From: Patagioenas fasciata
Lineage: Eukaryota; Chordata; Aves; Columbiformes; Columbidae
Assembly: GCF_037038585.1 (NCBI RefSeq)
Contig: NC_092520.1
Location: 146,505,104-146,569,103, forward strand
DNA: 64,000 nt
Direction: 5' to 3'
The position numbers and the translations under genes were made by a program. Below are positions 51,044-61,770 of this stretch, piece by piece. The notes under the pieces are model-generated. The model saw only the letters and a program-made list of their open reading frames with translations, was not told the DNA's origin and did not search any database. Numbering within the stretch: the first letter of the stretch is position 1; each line of letters begins with the position of its first letter.

Positions 51044-52575
51044 GAGTTTTATTTGGTGCGTTCTTTATCCCGCAAATCCATGGCATTTTATAGATCATGG
51101 TTCAATTATTATGTATATAATCCAAGACCCACTGGAAATTTATTGAGCTTTCTAGAAACTTCCATGGACCTTGGATCAGGTCTTAAGTATTTAGAGATTA
51201 CCTGCTGTGATTTTTTCTTCCTAGGAATTTTAAACAAAATTTATGGGATGGGAACTACAGGTTTGCTCATATTCTTGTTCTGGTTTGGTACAGTTTTTTG
51301 TTTGTTCGTTTTTAGCAAATTACTATTATTTCCATAGTAATAAAATCACTAAGGAACCTTATTATTACCCTGGTCCATAAAAACATTTTACTATGTGCTT
51401 AGTTTTAAATACAGGGTTAATCTCGCCAACTTCAAGACAGTTATTCTCTCTGAAGTTTGGCAAGTGCTTAAGGGCTATTTTGGATAAAGAGGATGCAAGC
51501 AGGCTGAGTGCACTATGTCCACTTAAATGCAGCCCAGGCCATGGAACTGGCTCCTAATAAATCCTGACCGCGTATTTTTTTTGAGAATGAAATGACAAAC
51601 CACTCCCACAGCCAGATGGACAGAGTGGGATTACAGGTCTAACTGAGGAATTTGTTAGAAGTGGTTCCCTGATTATCAGTAGAGACCCACTAAATGTTTT
51701 AAGTGCAAAAATCTCCCTGAGAGCAGAATTTCAGCTCAAGCTATTGCATTTTACTTTCATGGAAAGGAATTAATTTTACAAGACAGTAATCAGAAAGAAA
51801 AAAGAAAAAAGAAGGTATTATTGCTATTATCAAAGGTCAGCTGAATTTTTTTTCTTAAGATTACAAAATTTTGGATTTTTTTTTTTTTTCTCAGTTTCTG
51901 CTTCTCTTTTCTATTGTTTTCCTTGTCAAGCTCCAGTTTTGGCTTTCTAATGAGTTTCACGGTATCAGCTTTTGTGTTGGTTGCTGCAGTTCTTCACTTA
52001 TGGAGACTGCACTGTTCCTGCTGAGCATGTAATTGCTTGGGGCAATGGAATATTTAGTAAACACTTTGTGAAATAATGAATGACCTTAGGGCTCACAGAA
52101 GCAGACACTTCAGATTATATTTAGGGATTATAAAATCTTTGGCATTTATGAAGACTTTATGAAAAAGTAGTTGAAGAGAAAAATCTCAGAGAAGTTTTCC
52201 AAGCCCACAAAGTCATACCTTAGTTCACAAATTGAGTCATCACTGAAGGCTGGTGAAGGTTCCAAAACCAAGGATGTAATACTTATCTAGAATTAATCGT
52301 TTCAGTTTATTTCAGATTGTAGGTCTGGTGTGTTTCTAATGCAGTAAAATTGATCATGTTACTTACACTCAAAATTTGCTTACTGAAAAATGCTTGGGAA
52401 AGCCAAAATGTGAAGTTTGTGGTGAATTAAAAAGAAATTATGGTGGACACCTTTGTTTAGCAGGACTGGGTTCTTTTTCTTAGCTGAGAATAGATTGCTG
52501 TTGTCCGAAGCAGTTTTGTTTCTGGATAAGAGCATCTTCACTGAGCTTGTAGTGTGCACATGCTATCTTGACCAC

Positions 52576-53000
52576 AGAATCACAGTGTCACAGAATCACA
52601 GAATGTTAGGGATTGGAAGGGACCTCAAAAGATCATCTGGTTCATTTTCCTGGCTGGAGCAGGAACATCTAGACGAGGCTGCACAGGAAGGTGTTCAGGC
52701 GGGTTTTGAACGTCTCCAGAGGAGGAGACTCCACAACCTTCCTGGGCTGCCTGTTCCAGTGTTCTGTCACCCTCACTGTGAAGAATTTTCTTCTCATATT
52801 TAAGTGGAACCTCTTGTGTTCCAGTTTGCACCCATTACCCCTTGTCTTACCATTGATTGTCACCAAGAAGAGCCTGGCTCCATCCTCATGACACTCACCC
52901 TTTATATATTTATAAACATTAGTAAGGTCACCCCTCTGTCTCATCTTCTCCAAGCTTGAGAGACCCAGATCCCTCAGCCTTTCCTCCTTAATTTTCCAGT
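52576..53000 (-). mobile_element. CR1 LINE fragment, 3' end
   Basis: Reverse-oriented CR1. Repeated CACAGAATCACAG units mark the 3' terminus, followed by GGGATTGGAAGGGACCTCAA, CTGCCTGTTCCAGTGTTCTG, AAGAGCCTGGCTCCATCCTC and CTTCTCCAAGCTTGAGAG. Minus-strand frame 52953-52669 contains [20 protein letters not shown] and [20 protein letters not shown], the CR1 reverse transcriptase tail. 5'-truncated. Confidence 0.95.
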
Positions 53001-54295
53001 GTTTCTCGTGTTGTGAATAATTATAGATTTCAGAATTTAATTCTGAATACCGGTACCTGCAAATTTAGCTTTCAGTTGTTTCTCATAATTTCGTCAAGCA
53101 AAACAAGGCCAAATGAAGTTACATCTGATGCAAGAAGTAAGGTTAATTTTGAATTCTATGCATGGTGGCTCTTAGGGGAGACTATTTAGCTGGTACCTTG
53201 GAAAACCCCTGGTTTTACCCAGTGAATTGCATTGAAACAACCTGAGATCTGACCAAAATATCACTCCACGCAAGGCAGATGTAGTATAAAGCTGTTACAG
53301 CACAGAAGTGTAGGCTCCCTGTAATCTGTCACCTTAAATAATTTGATTGGTATTCATCATGTAGCTATGCAAGGAGCAGCTATGTGATATAGGGAAATTG
53401 AGAGTCTGATCAAACATAGAGACCACCACCTGCTTTAAAATGTCACAGACATAATTCCAAGTTCTATTACATGAGTAAAAACTGGGACTAATCCTACTGA
53501 AGTCAGACATTAAACTTGTATGAGATCAGAAAAGAGCTAAGTATTTATTAGTTGTATATGTGGTTGTTTCCTCTAAAACTATATGGATGACTCAAAACCT
53601 TTCCACTATTCAGATTGTCTTGTTCTGTACATTCTGGATGCAAGTGAAACTGTTCAAAGAGTAAATATTGCTAAAAAAATCCACCTACTTTTGCCTTCCT
53701 CTTTAGTCTTTCACTTTATGTGACCCGGGTCCAAAACTTTGCAGGATTACCTTTATATTTCTGAAACTTGACTTAAAAAATGGCAGTGTGGATCCTTCTC
53801 TGCAAAGATTCCACAGGAGGAGATGAAAGACCTGTCCCAGAGATCAGCTGGTGAGATGATGGAGTTGTCCTCATGCTCTCTTTGCCTGGCTGTTGTGAAT
53901 GGGGAAATGTGTTGTGCAGCTATATTGTTACTGTTCTCCATTTCTATGCCACTGATGCACCCCAGTCTCAATGGCATTCAGAAAAAGAACCACAGAGACT
54001 CCTGAACTCCTCTCCTCAATTCAGTCATGGTACTGTGATGCTCTTCTTTTCCACTCACATATAAATGTTCCCTGTAGCAGGAACTACAGCAGAAGATTTC
54101 ACCATATATTTCTGTAGTGAACTACCAACACAGTAAGAAGAAACCTGAAGGGAAAATAGATCACTGAATGACTCTACTTAACAAGAATTTTCCTCTTTCT
54201 GTGTTACTTCTGTTCTCCAGGATCCCTGTATCCCTCTGAGAGAACTACATGCAGTAGACCTTTCTCAGGAACACATATCTTCTATTTCTGTGTAA

Positions 54296-54375
54296 AAACA
54301 AAAACAAAACAAACAAAAAACCCACACACAAGCAAACAACAAAAAAACCCCAAACAAACAAAAACAAGAAAAAAA
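54296..54375 (+). repeat. AAAC-rich simple repeat
   Basis: Irregular AAAC/ACAAA tandem run. Confidence 0.85.
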
Positions 54376-55420
54376 CATGAGAGTTTGAGACAAAACTGTT
54401 CCCATGAGAGCTCATTTTTGCATAATTGCTGTTATCTGATTATGGTGGGAGAAGGTTATTTTGTTTCACCCTTACCCCTGCCTAGGACAAGTACGATGAC
54501 TTGACGCCAAGTCTCAGGAATCCAAGACAGCCAAGATTATTGACTTAGGGAATATGTTCCTCTGAGTCAGATCCTGGGATCAGGAGGATCATGATGGTTG
54601 TACAATCTATTTTACGTGTCTGAGCGGTTTAATTTTCAAGGAACCTATGTATTGATTTTTGCCCCACCCATCCCACTTCTTCACCCTTCAGCTCTCCATT
54701 CAGACAGTTCCTACCTTCTTGAGACTTCAAACATAGCTACTTGTGATATCATGGAATAGACACTGTGGCTGTGGTAGCTGAGCTCTCACTCTGTGCATAA
54801 TGGAAAAATTTCCTTCCTGGATTTTTTTTTCCTCAACATAAATTCCATGATCATTCTCTGACCTGTGTTTTGTCTCGTATATTGGGGTTATGGTGTATGC
54901 TCTGTCAGCGGTGTAGAAATGAGCAAATTTCTATCTTCTGAACTTAATGAGAATCACATTTAGTAGCTTTGTACAATAACAAAGAATAGAAAAAAAAATT
55001 GTACTCCATATGAGCAGTGGGCTGTGTTGCATATGAATGTGACTCAGAGTATTTGTAATTACTTGACAAAAGCTGCCATTCAATATGTTAAAACATATTT
55101 AATCTCTGAGCCTGAGAAGTAGATTCTGTCACTGTCAAACGTTTGGTTTAACAATCTACTGTACAAATGTGAGACTTAAAATTTTACATTGCCCAGCAAC
55201 TTTAGAGTCATATTTCTGCTCCATTATCCACAAAGATTGCATACTGCAAACATCTATGACCAGAAGGTTGAGGTGCTTATTATGCAAAATACCATGTGTA
55301 AAGCAGAACCAAGATTTGTATTAACATTCCTTTCTCAGACAATGAAAACATAAACGGGAATCAACAGAAGTTATCTACATGCTCAACACAGTATTTTACT
55401 GCATACTTCCATTTACAGGT

Positions 55421-55455
55421 TTGTTTTTTGTTTTGTTTTGTTTTGTTTTTTTGTA
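55421..55455 (+). repeat. (TTTTG)n simple repeat
   Basis: TTTTG units in tandem. Confidence 0.85.
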
Positions 55456-55649
55456 AATTGCTGTTAAATATATGTGCACTGGTCACATCAGATAGTTCAA
55501 AACATATTTTAAAACTTTAATCCCTGGAACTAAACAAAGCAATGAACAATTTTTATGACACCAATATTAAAACCTTGGCTTGTTTTGTTTGGTGGATAGT
55601 GCTTTCAACTTTGATTCCCCCTTAAGCATTCAGTTTGGATTTAATAACT

Positions 55650-55745
55650 TCCAAGCCAAATTCTGCCCTCACTTAACAGCTTCGTAATCCTAAGTGCTGA
55701 CAACAGGGGTTGCATAGGTCTAACTGAGAGCAAGATTTCATCATC
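55650..55745. repeat. Fragment of an ancient amniote repeat (AATTCTGCCCTC type)
   Basis: CCAAATTCTGCCCTCACTTA and, 60 bases later, GGTCTAACTGAGAGCAAGATTT. This pairing is typical of an old sauropsid repeat with near-inverted ends. Family not named. Confidence 0.4.
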
Positions 55746-57154
55746 TATGCTCAGTGAACACAGCTAATTCTTAATCAACACAGTGGGATTGACCCAATTA
55801 ATAGAGGTTCATTTTCCTTTTGAATTCATGTTTCAGATGATCTAATAGTATTTTTTAACCCTTTTCATAGCAGAAAAGAGTCTTTCATCTGAGGTTATAG
55901 TTCAGCAATCTCTCTCCCTTGCTTTACTTAATTTCTGTAAGATATTTGCCACCCAACAGCTATGAGTCCCTGCTTTTTTCAGTACTTACTTTCTTTTACT
56001 CCCACCGTCCATGCAATTATTTTTGCTTTGAGAAAAAAATCATCCTACTTTCTCCCTTAGAAACCTCCCCTGGACATGTTAGTGTTTTCTGTCAAATGGT
56101 CTCAATGTAATTTGCAAATAATGGAGCTGGTCTGCCAATGATGCTCTTTCCCCCATGTGACACAGGTAAATAGTAAGGACACACTGTGTTTTAAAGAGGG
56201 GGTAATTGACGTACTGCAACCACATCACCCTTTTACAGCAGGTGCATTCAAATTCACATAAGGTACAGTTCTGGGAAGGCAAAATATGTGAACTGAGAAA
56301 CTGTTATTCTGTTAAAGGTCTACTTGACTTCTCAACCCATGGACATGCAGGAAGCAACCCTTGGTTGCAGAGCCCTTAACCATGCAACTTGCAGCTCAAG
56401 ACTGAAAGCAGACCAGGAGATTTGGAAACGTGGATGTAAAGATGGGGTAGGGCTACTTGCTCTCTTTATGGTCCTTGGTCATCGTGCACACAACTGATTC
56501 TCAAGCATGATTTAGAGCAGCCTGGTCATGATCTCACCTAATTGTGCGTCTTACAGCTCCAAAATAGGCCCTTGTGATCAGCATGTCCGGAAACATTAGG
56601 TCATGACATCAAAAGGCCAGTTCCGTAGTGAAAGTATAGCTTTCAGGTGCCGCTGGCTTTAAAGCTCAGCAGTATAACAAAGGAAGAATCCATATTTGGG
56701 GACTTTCATGGAAAGCATTGCCATTTGCTGTTCATCAGAGGTATCAAAGCAGCTAGCAATTACCAAAAAGAAAATAATAAAAAAAAAAAAAATAATTCAT
56801 CTCATGAGTGTAATAAGTTTCAGAAAATAATACATTTTTGTCACAAAAGTTAGTTAAATAATTTAACTGTGAATGCCACTGCTGAACTCTGCGATAACCT
56901 GCACAAAACTGCATGGACCTACAGTGGTAGTGAATGGTTGACTCTCCCAGGAAAGGTTTTGTTATTCTTATATTGCTTGACTTTTTTACACCACATCTGT
57001 GCTTGCTTCGTCATTCCGCCATCTGCTGTAACAAAATACAGGCAAAGCATTTCAGAAAACAACCCCTCCACACTTTAAAATGCTCCAACCCAGAGCACAG
57101 CTCTTAACTTCTCACAAGCTGTAGTGCTTATTATCCTCTTCTCCTCCTCCCTTG

Positions 57155-57168
57155 CCCCCCCCCCCCCC
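57155..57168 (+). repeat. Poly(C) run of 14
   Basis: Uninterrupted C14; the minus strand carries G14. Confidence 0.95.
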
Positions 57169-58084
57169 ATGCATGATGAATTACATACGCTTACCAAACG
57201 TGGAGAACATAGAATCCCATTGATTTTGCCACAATGTTTCTATTAAATGAAATAAATGGTTATGCACTTTACTCCACTGCACAAATGTGTTCGCTGAAAG
57301 GTCAGAAATAGCAGGTCATTATCATTAAATTTTTAATTTTGGAACTCCCAATCAGACTTGCTTCCTGTTTGGTATTGTCTGCAGATACACAACATGTAGC
57401 TGAATGAAAGACCCTGATTGCTAAAGCATCGACATAACAGAGTATGAGCAGAGTGATTTCAAGCACACACTCTGTATAGTCCAGTCAAAGTTTCTTCCTG
57501 GTGCAGCCACACAAATCTCTTGGTAGCAGTAAACTCGCTGCACAGACTTCATTCCTGAACACATGTTCAAAGGTGATAAAATAAATGCAGATGGTTTCCC
57601 AAAACCTCAGTGGAACATTTTTTACTGTTACTAAATGGACTGTAAAAAACTAGGGAAAAGATGGAGAAAATACAGTTTGACACAGGCAATTTCAGAAGAG
57701 CATTTTGTTGTTTGGGAGAAAAGTTAAATAAAATGTGTGTTTATAATGATCTATTGGTAGAAACAATATTGATAGAGCATCTGATCTGCCTACTGGGAGT
57801 GAGTTTTAGAATACTCAAATGAAACTAACATTGTAAGCTGAACATTTTGCTTAATTACTTAACATACATACAAAAAAGTTGGATAGGAGTTTTGAATTAA
57901 TTGTGCCATGACCAAAATTAACAATAAATCCATCCCCGGCTACAGTGAAAAAAGGATTAGGCCTTAACAAATTTATTACAGGCTTTGTTTACAAACTTGT
58001 TACAAAATTATACAGCATCTTATGCGTACACAGGATTTACAAGAACGCGTAACTGATGTGTGCGATTGCTCCACTCCCTGGTTG

Positions 58085-58190
58085 AGATCTGCAGGTTTTT
58101 CTTCACTTGAGGCCTGATCCAGCTTCCACTGGAGAAGGTGAGAATTTTTCCTTTGGCTTTAGTGGAAATTGGATCAGATCCAGAGGGTAA
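58085..58190. repeat. Palindromic ancient repeat relic
   Basis: GGCCTGATCCAGCTTCCACT on the left faces AGTGGAAATTGGATCAGATCC on the right, with about 30 bases between. The ends are imperfect inverted copies of each other. Same general type as the other GACTTCAATG/GGATCAGGCC relics in the window. Confidence 0.45.
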
Positions 58191-59032
58191 CACTTCCGCT
58201 CATTGTTATACTGAGGTGGGAAAGAGGCAGCCAATCTAATAACCTTACGTACCATGTTTCTTTCTCATTTAATGCATTTCAGATGACGGATGTTGTATTT
58301 ACTCTGATACATTTTTGCTGGCCGCTTGTAAAATACTTGTTGCATTGGTAAAGTTAAGAGTCAAAGACCAGTTACTGTTACTAGATTTACAGTGGAAAAT
58401 GCAAATTGTTTTCTTTGAAACTATAAAGAATGAACCTTGATTCTGAGGGAGCAAAAATAAAGGCATTAGGATCAACCCTGATGTTGCTTACTTTGCTTTA
58501 AACCAGCGTTTCCTAACCCGATTTCAATAGACTTTCTCCGGATTTACAGTGCTGTAAAGAAACATGGCATCCACACTGTAGGAACAATGTAGTTTTCAAT
58601 TAATGGGATATAAGGTTTGTAAGCAACAGTGACTACCCAGCTCTGTTAGTTTTCTTACTTCTCATATGGAGATAGACCTATCTGAGATACTGAAGCATGG
58701 ACACCTCTAAAGTTAACGATGTATGTCAATATCTGCTCTCAATTACTCACAGCATCTGAAAATGATCTTTATTTGGGAAATCGGGGTGTAAAATTAGGTT
58801 TTGAACTTCCAAAAATTTTCAGTGAGATAGGACTCTGAAAAATGTGCTTGTTCCTCCAAGATGAAACATTAATAGGTAGGGGTTATTTTTTTGTGTGTTG
58901 AAACTTAAACTTTCCTACTAGTAAAACTAGAAAAAATTCTATTGATTTTTTTTTTTAAAATGTTTGCCAAGGAAAGAGAATTTGGGGAAAATTCTAGTCA
59001 GATCTATCAGATACTGAGTTCCTTATTATATT

Positions 59033-59133
59033 ACATACTCTCTTAACATACTCTCTTTAACAATTGTTTTGCTATTGAACTTCTGAAGTTCTTGCTTGAA
59101 ACAAAGTCTGAAGTTATGGCTTGAAACAGAGCC
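59033..59133 (+). repeat. Two adjacent short tandem duplications
   Basis: An ACATACTCTCTT-like unit is repeated twice at about 59033-59060. A 25-base unit beginning GAAGTT and containing GGCTTGAAACA or TGCTTGAAACA is repeated at 59085-59109 and 59110-59133. The copies are imperfect, so the duplications are not recent. Confidence 0.7.
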
Positions 59134-60824
59134 AGGGTTTAGTTCTGTGAGGTGACAGTATCTCCTGTGAGGTAAATACCCTGGCCTCATATTGAAAATT
59201 GATATGGATCTCAAAACCTTTGTTTATGGCCTCCCCTACAGAATTATCCCTACATGCTCCAACCTGGCTTTCAGAGTCACTGCTACTCCAGTGCTTGGTC
59301 TTATGACCAACCTATCTGGTTCTCCAGTGGTTTTATGATGTGCAACACTCTCTGTAAGGAATTACAGGACACCACACAATTTGCTGTCTTTGATGACCTG
59401 TTGCAGATTTGAAGTTGGTTTTCCAGTAGTGAAAACTCTATGAAAAAGACATCCTGCAACCTGATCTCATTCTCATTTGTGATGCTGAAGTTGCTACAAC
59501 AGTGAAAGCTGTACTGTAAAAAAACAAGACCACTGCAGCTGTAATGTTTTTTAAATGGCTGACATTTTTCAACCCTGACCGTGTTTTAAGGTCTAGCTAG
59601 ATACAGACAAAATATGCTGTCCAGACTTAATTCTGTTGCTATCCATGACAAGACTCTCATTTACTTTTATGGGAGTGGGATCCCATCCAGGGCATTATAC
59701 AGCTAGTGTATAATAGATTGTCTCTTCAAGTAGTGTAATTATCGTTGTCCCCAGTGAAGCCACGTGACAATACAAAGAAGAGTTTGAGGTATATATATGC
59801 TAGTACATTTGTCTGTCCTAAGTAATAATTCAGCTGTATAATCGAATAACTTAATTGTAACTATGGACTACCTGGATTTTAGTCACCGTGCTGCTCAAAA
59901 AGATATATTGTTTCATGTTCCTATGAAAACTATGGGGTTTATTGAGCAGTTCTACACATTTTTCCCTCTGTGAAAATGGAGAATGGATTCCTGAGGAAAA
60001 GAACAACTTCATATGGTTGTGTGGCTTTCATATCCACACCAGGATATCATATCTTTCCTTACTACAATTTGCAAGCCAAGGGTTCTTTAAACATTAAGAC
60101 ACCACCAGCTTTGTTTCTACTTTAAAAACTCAGACAGAGTGGAATGATGCAACAATACAAACAGAAGATAATTGAGTCATGTGAAGAGGGAGAGACTGAT
60201 CACAATAAATAGTCAATTCTGAAGAAATCATATTTTATGCATTATATTAATGATCTGTTTAGGTTGTTTCTTGGCTTCAGTAAGTTTCTGCTACAAATAT
60301 TTTAGATTTTTTTTTTTCATATTTTTTCTACAATGAACTGGCAGCATTATAAACACTTGCAAAACAAATGTGCTTCAAAAACATAAACAAAAATTGCTGG
60401 ATTATTATCAGTCATTCTGAAATGCTAACAGAAGAGAAAATGGTCATTTCACTAGAAAACTGGCATAATACACAGAAATTGTACTTTATGGTTTCTTGAT
60501 GGTTGTAACATTGACATCATCTGCAGGCTACAACAAGTATTTTGGTCCATTTTTGTTTTGCCAGTGAGGATTCAACACTGCATCCAATTAAATGTCAATG
60601 TATGGAGTGGGGAATATAAATATGTACACAACTCTTGACATTGATCTGATTTTTAGTAAGTTTACTAAATGACAGTCACTGGCTTGACAATACTGAGTGA
60701 AAAATACTGATTTTACACAGATTTTACAGCAAGGTTACAGTATGCTGCCAAGAAGCAGTGTCACAAACATAGTCTAAAAAAACCCGGAGTTGCCCACAGC
60801 AGAGGTACACACCCTTTGCTCTTG

Positions 60825-60830
60825 TTTATT
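60825..60830 (-). terminator. NTF3: NTF3 polyadenylation signal
   Basis: Plus-strand TTTATT, read on the minus strand as AATAAA, about 146 bases after the NTF3 stop. This would give a short 3' UTR of roughly 165 bases, in keeping with the short 3' UTR of mammalian NTF3. The cleavage point itself is inferred. Confidence 0.6.
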
Positions 60831-60975
60831 GAGAGAGAAAGCTTATATACTGTAGATTTGCTGAAGTTTAATAAATAAGGTCAACTTATAATATATAAAA
60901 CAATATAAACATTTATATGCTACATGCATATCATATAATTTAAAGTAATAATTTATATAGCAAAGAGATGCAGAT

Positions 60976-61770
60976 TTATGTTCTTCCTATTTTCCTTGAC
61001 AATGCGCACACGCAGGAGGTGTCTATTCTTATCCATCTCCATCCTACCAGTTTATTGTTTTCTGAAGTCAGTGCTCTAACGTAAGTTTGGGATGTCTTGC
61101 ATTGGGAGTTCCAGTGCTTGTCATCAATGCCACGGCAGCCATTTTTTACAGGCTTGGCTTCTTTACACCTTGTTTCGTAAAAGTATTGCTTAACTGGAGA
61201 GTTACCTGTTTTAATTTCTCCCAGCACAGTTACCTGGTGTCCTCTAATGTCAATCGCAGATGATTTGTCTGTGACCCATAAACTTTCACTGTCACAAACT
61301 GAATATTCCCCTCGGTGACTCCTGTGCTCCGCGTACCTTTTCCGGCGTGAGGTTCTGTTCACCACCACCGAATTTCCAATATAATCCTCCATGAGGTACA
61401 GTGGCGGTGGTTCCAGCGGTGTGTTGTCACTCAAGAGGACTCGGGGAGAATTGTAGCGTCTCTGCTGCCTTAAAAGGTCTGTATCCATTGAGATAACTGG
61501 CTGGAAGTCTGATTTCACATTTTCATCTCCATCCATGTCTTGCTGAGTGTCTTCTTTCTGCACCGTGTTTTGATAGTTTTCCTTAATATCAACCATCTGC
61601 TTAGAAAGCTTGTTTTTCAAAATGTCTGCCTGAATGAGTTTAATAATAAGAGAATTTATTGAATCTTCTGGCAAACTCCTTTGATCCATGTTGGTAGACT
61701 GGATGCCACGAAGGTAAGCGAGAAATATCACATAAAAGAAGATGGACATCACCTTGTTCACCTGTAAGAT
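60976..61770 (-). CDS. NTF3: Neurotrophin-3 precursor, main coding exon
   Basis: Encodes the secreted growth factor NT-3, ligand of TrkC and p75NTR, which supports proprioceptive and other neurons. Acceptor TTTCTTTGCAG precedes 61770; the exon opens ILQVNKV, then Met at 61749, giving the standard 257-residue precursor. Upstream codons match the exon-2 part of the longer mammalian isoform, whose start is in an exon outside the window. In the 257-residue form: signal peptide about 1-18 ([18 protein letters not shown]); pro-region with glycosylation site NRT at 131; furin site RRKR at 135-138; mature 119 residues YAEH...GRT. All six cystine-knot cysteines are present (mature 14, 57, 67, 79, 108, 110), as is Arg103, known to matter for TrkC binding. 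The mature part is nearly identical to mammalian NT-3; the pro-region around residues 60-80 is diverged. No frameshift or internal stop. Confidence 0.98.
   Translation of the reverse strand: MLQVNKVMSIFFYVIFLAYLRGIQSTNMDQRSLPEDSINSLIIKLIQADILKNKLSKQMVDIKENYQNTVQKEDTQQDMDGDENVKSDFQPVISMDTDLLRQQRRYNSPRVLLSDNTPLEPPPLYLMEDYIGNSVVVNRTSRRKRYAEHRSHRGEYSVCDSESLWVTDKSSAIDIRGHQVTVLGEIKTGNSPVKQYFYETRCKEAKPVKNGCRGIDDKHWNSQCKTSQTYVRALTSENNKLVGWRWIRIDTSCVCALSRKIGRT

Larger units (their letters stand above)
36781..52575. other. Intergenic stretch, no gene; old repeat relics and simple repeats
   Basis: 15.8 kb without a supportable gene. It contains MIR-like relics at 37205-37330 and 38850-38945, other ancient repeat relics near 40195-40240 and 45300-45420, AAAC repeats at 40839-40872 and 46651-46706, a short CA run at 43048-43059, and poly(A)25 at 51019-51043. 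The longest non-repeat open frame (141 codons, 47479-47904) shows no protein features. Confidence 0.6.
53001..60824. other. Intergenic stretch between CR1 and the NTF3 3' end, no gene
   Basis: 7.8 kb without a supportable gene. It holds an AAAC repeat at 54296-54375, a (TTTTG)n at 55421-55455, poly(C)14 at 57155-57168, old repeat relics near 53465-53520, 55650-55745, 58085-58190 and 59640-59700, and short tandem duplications at 59033-59133. Confidence 0.6.
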
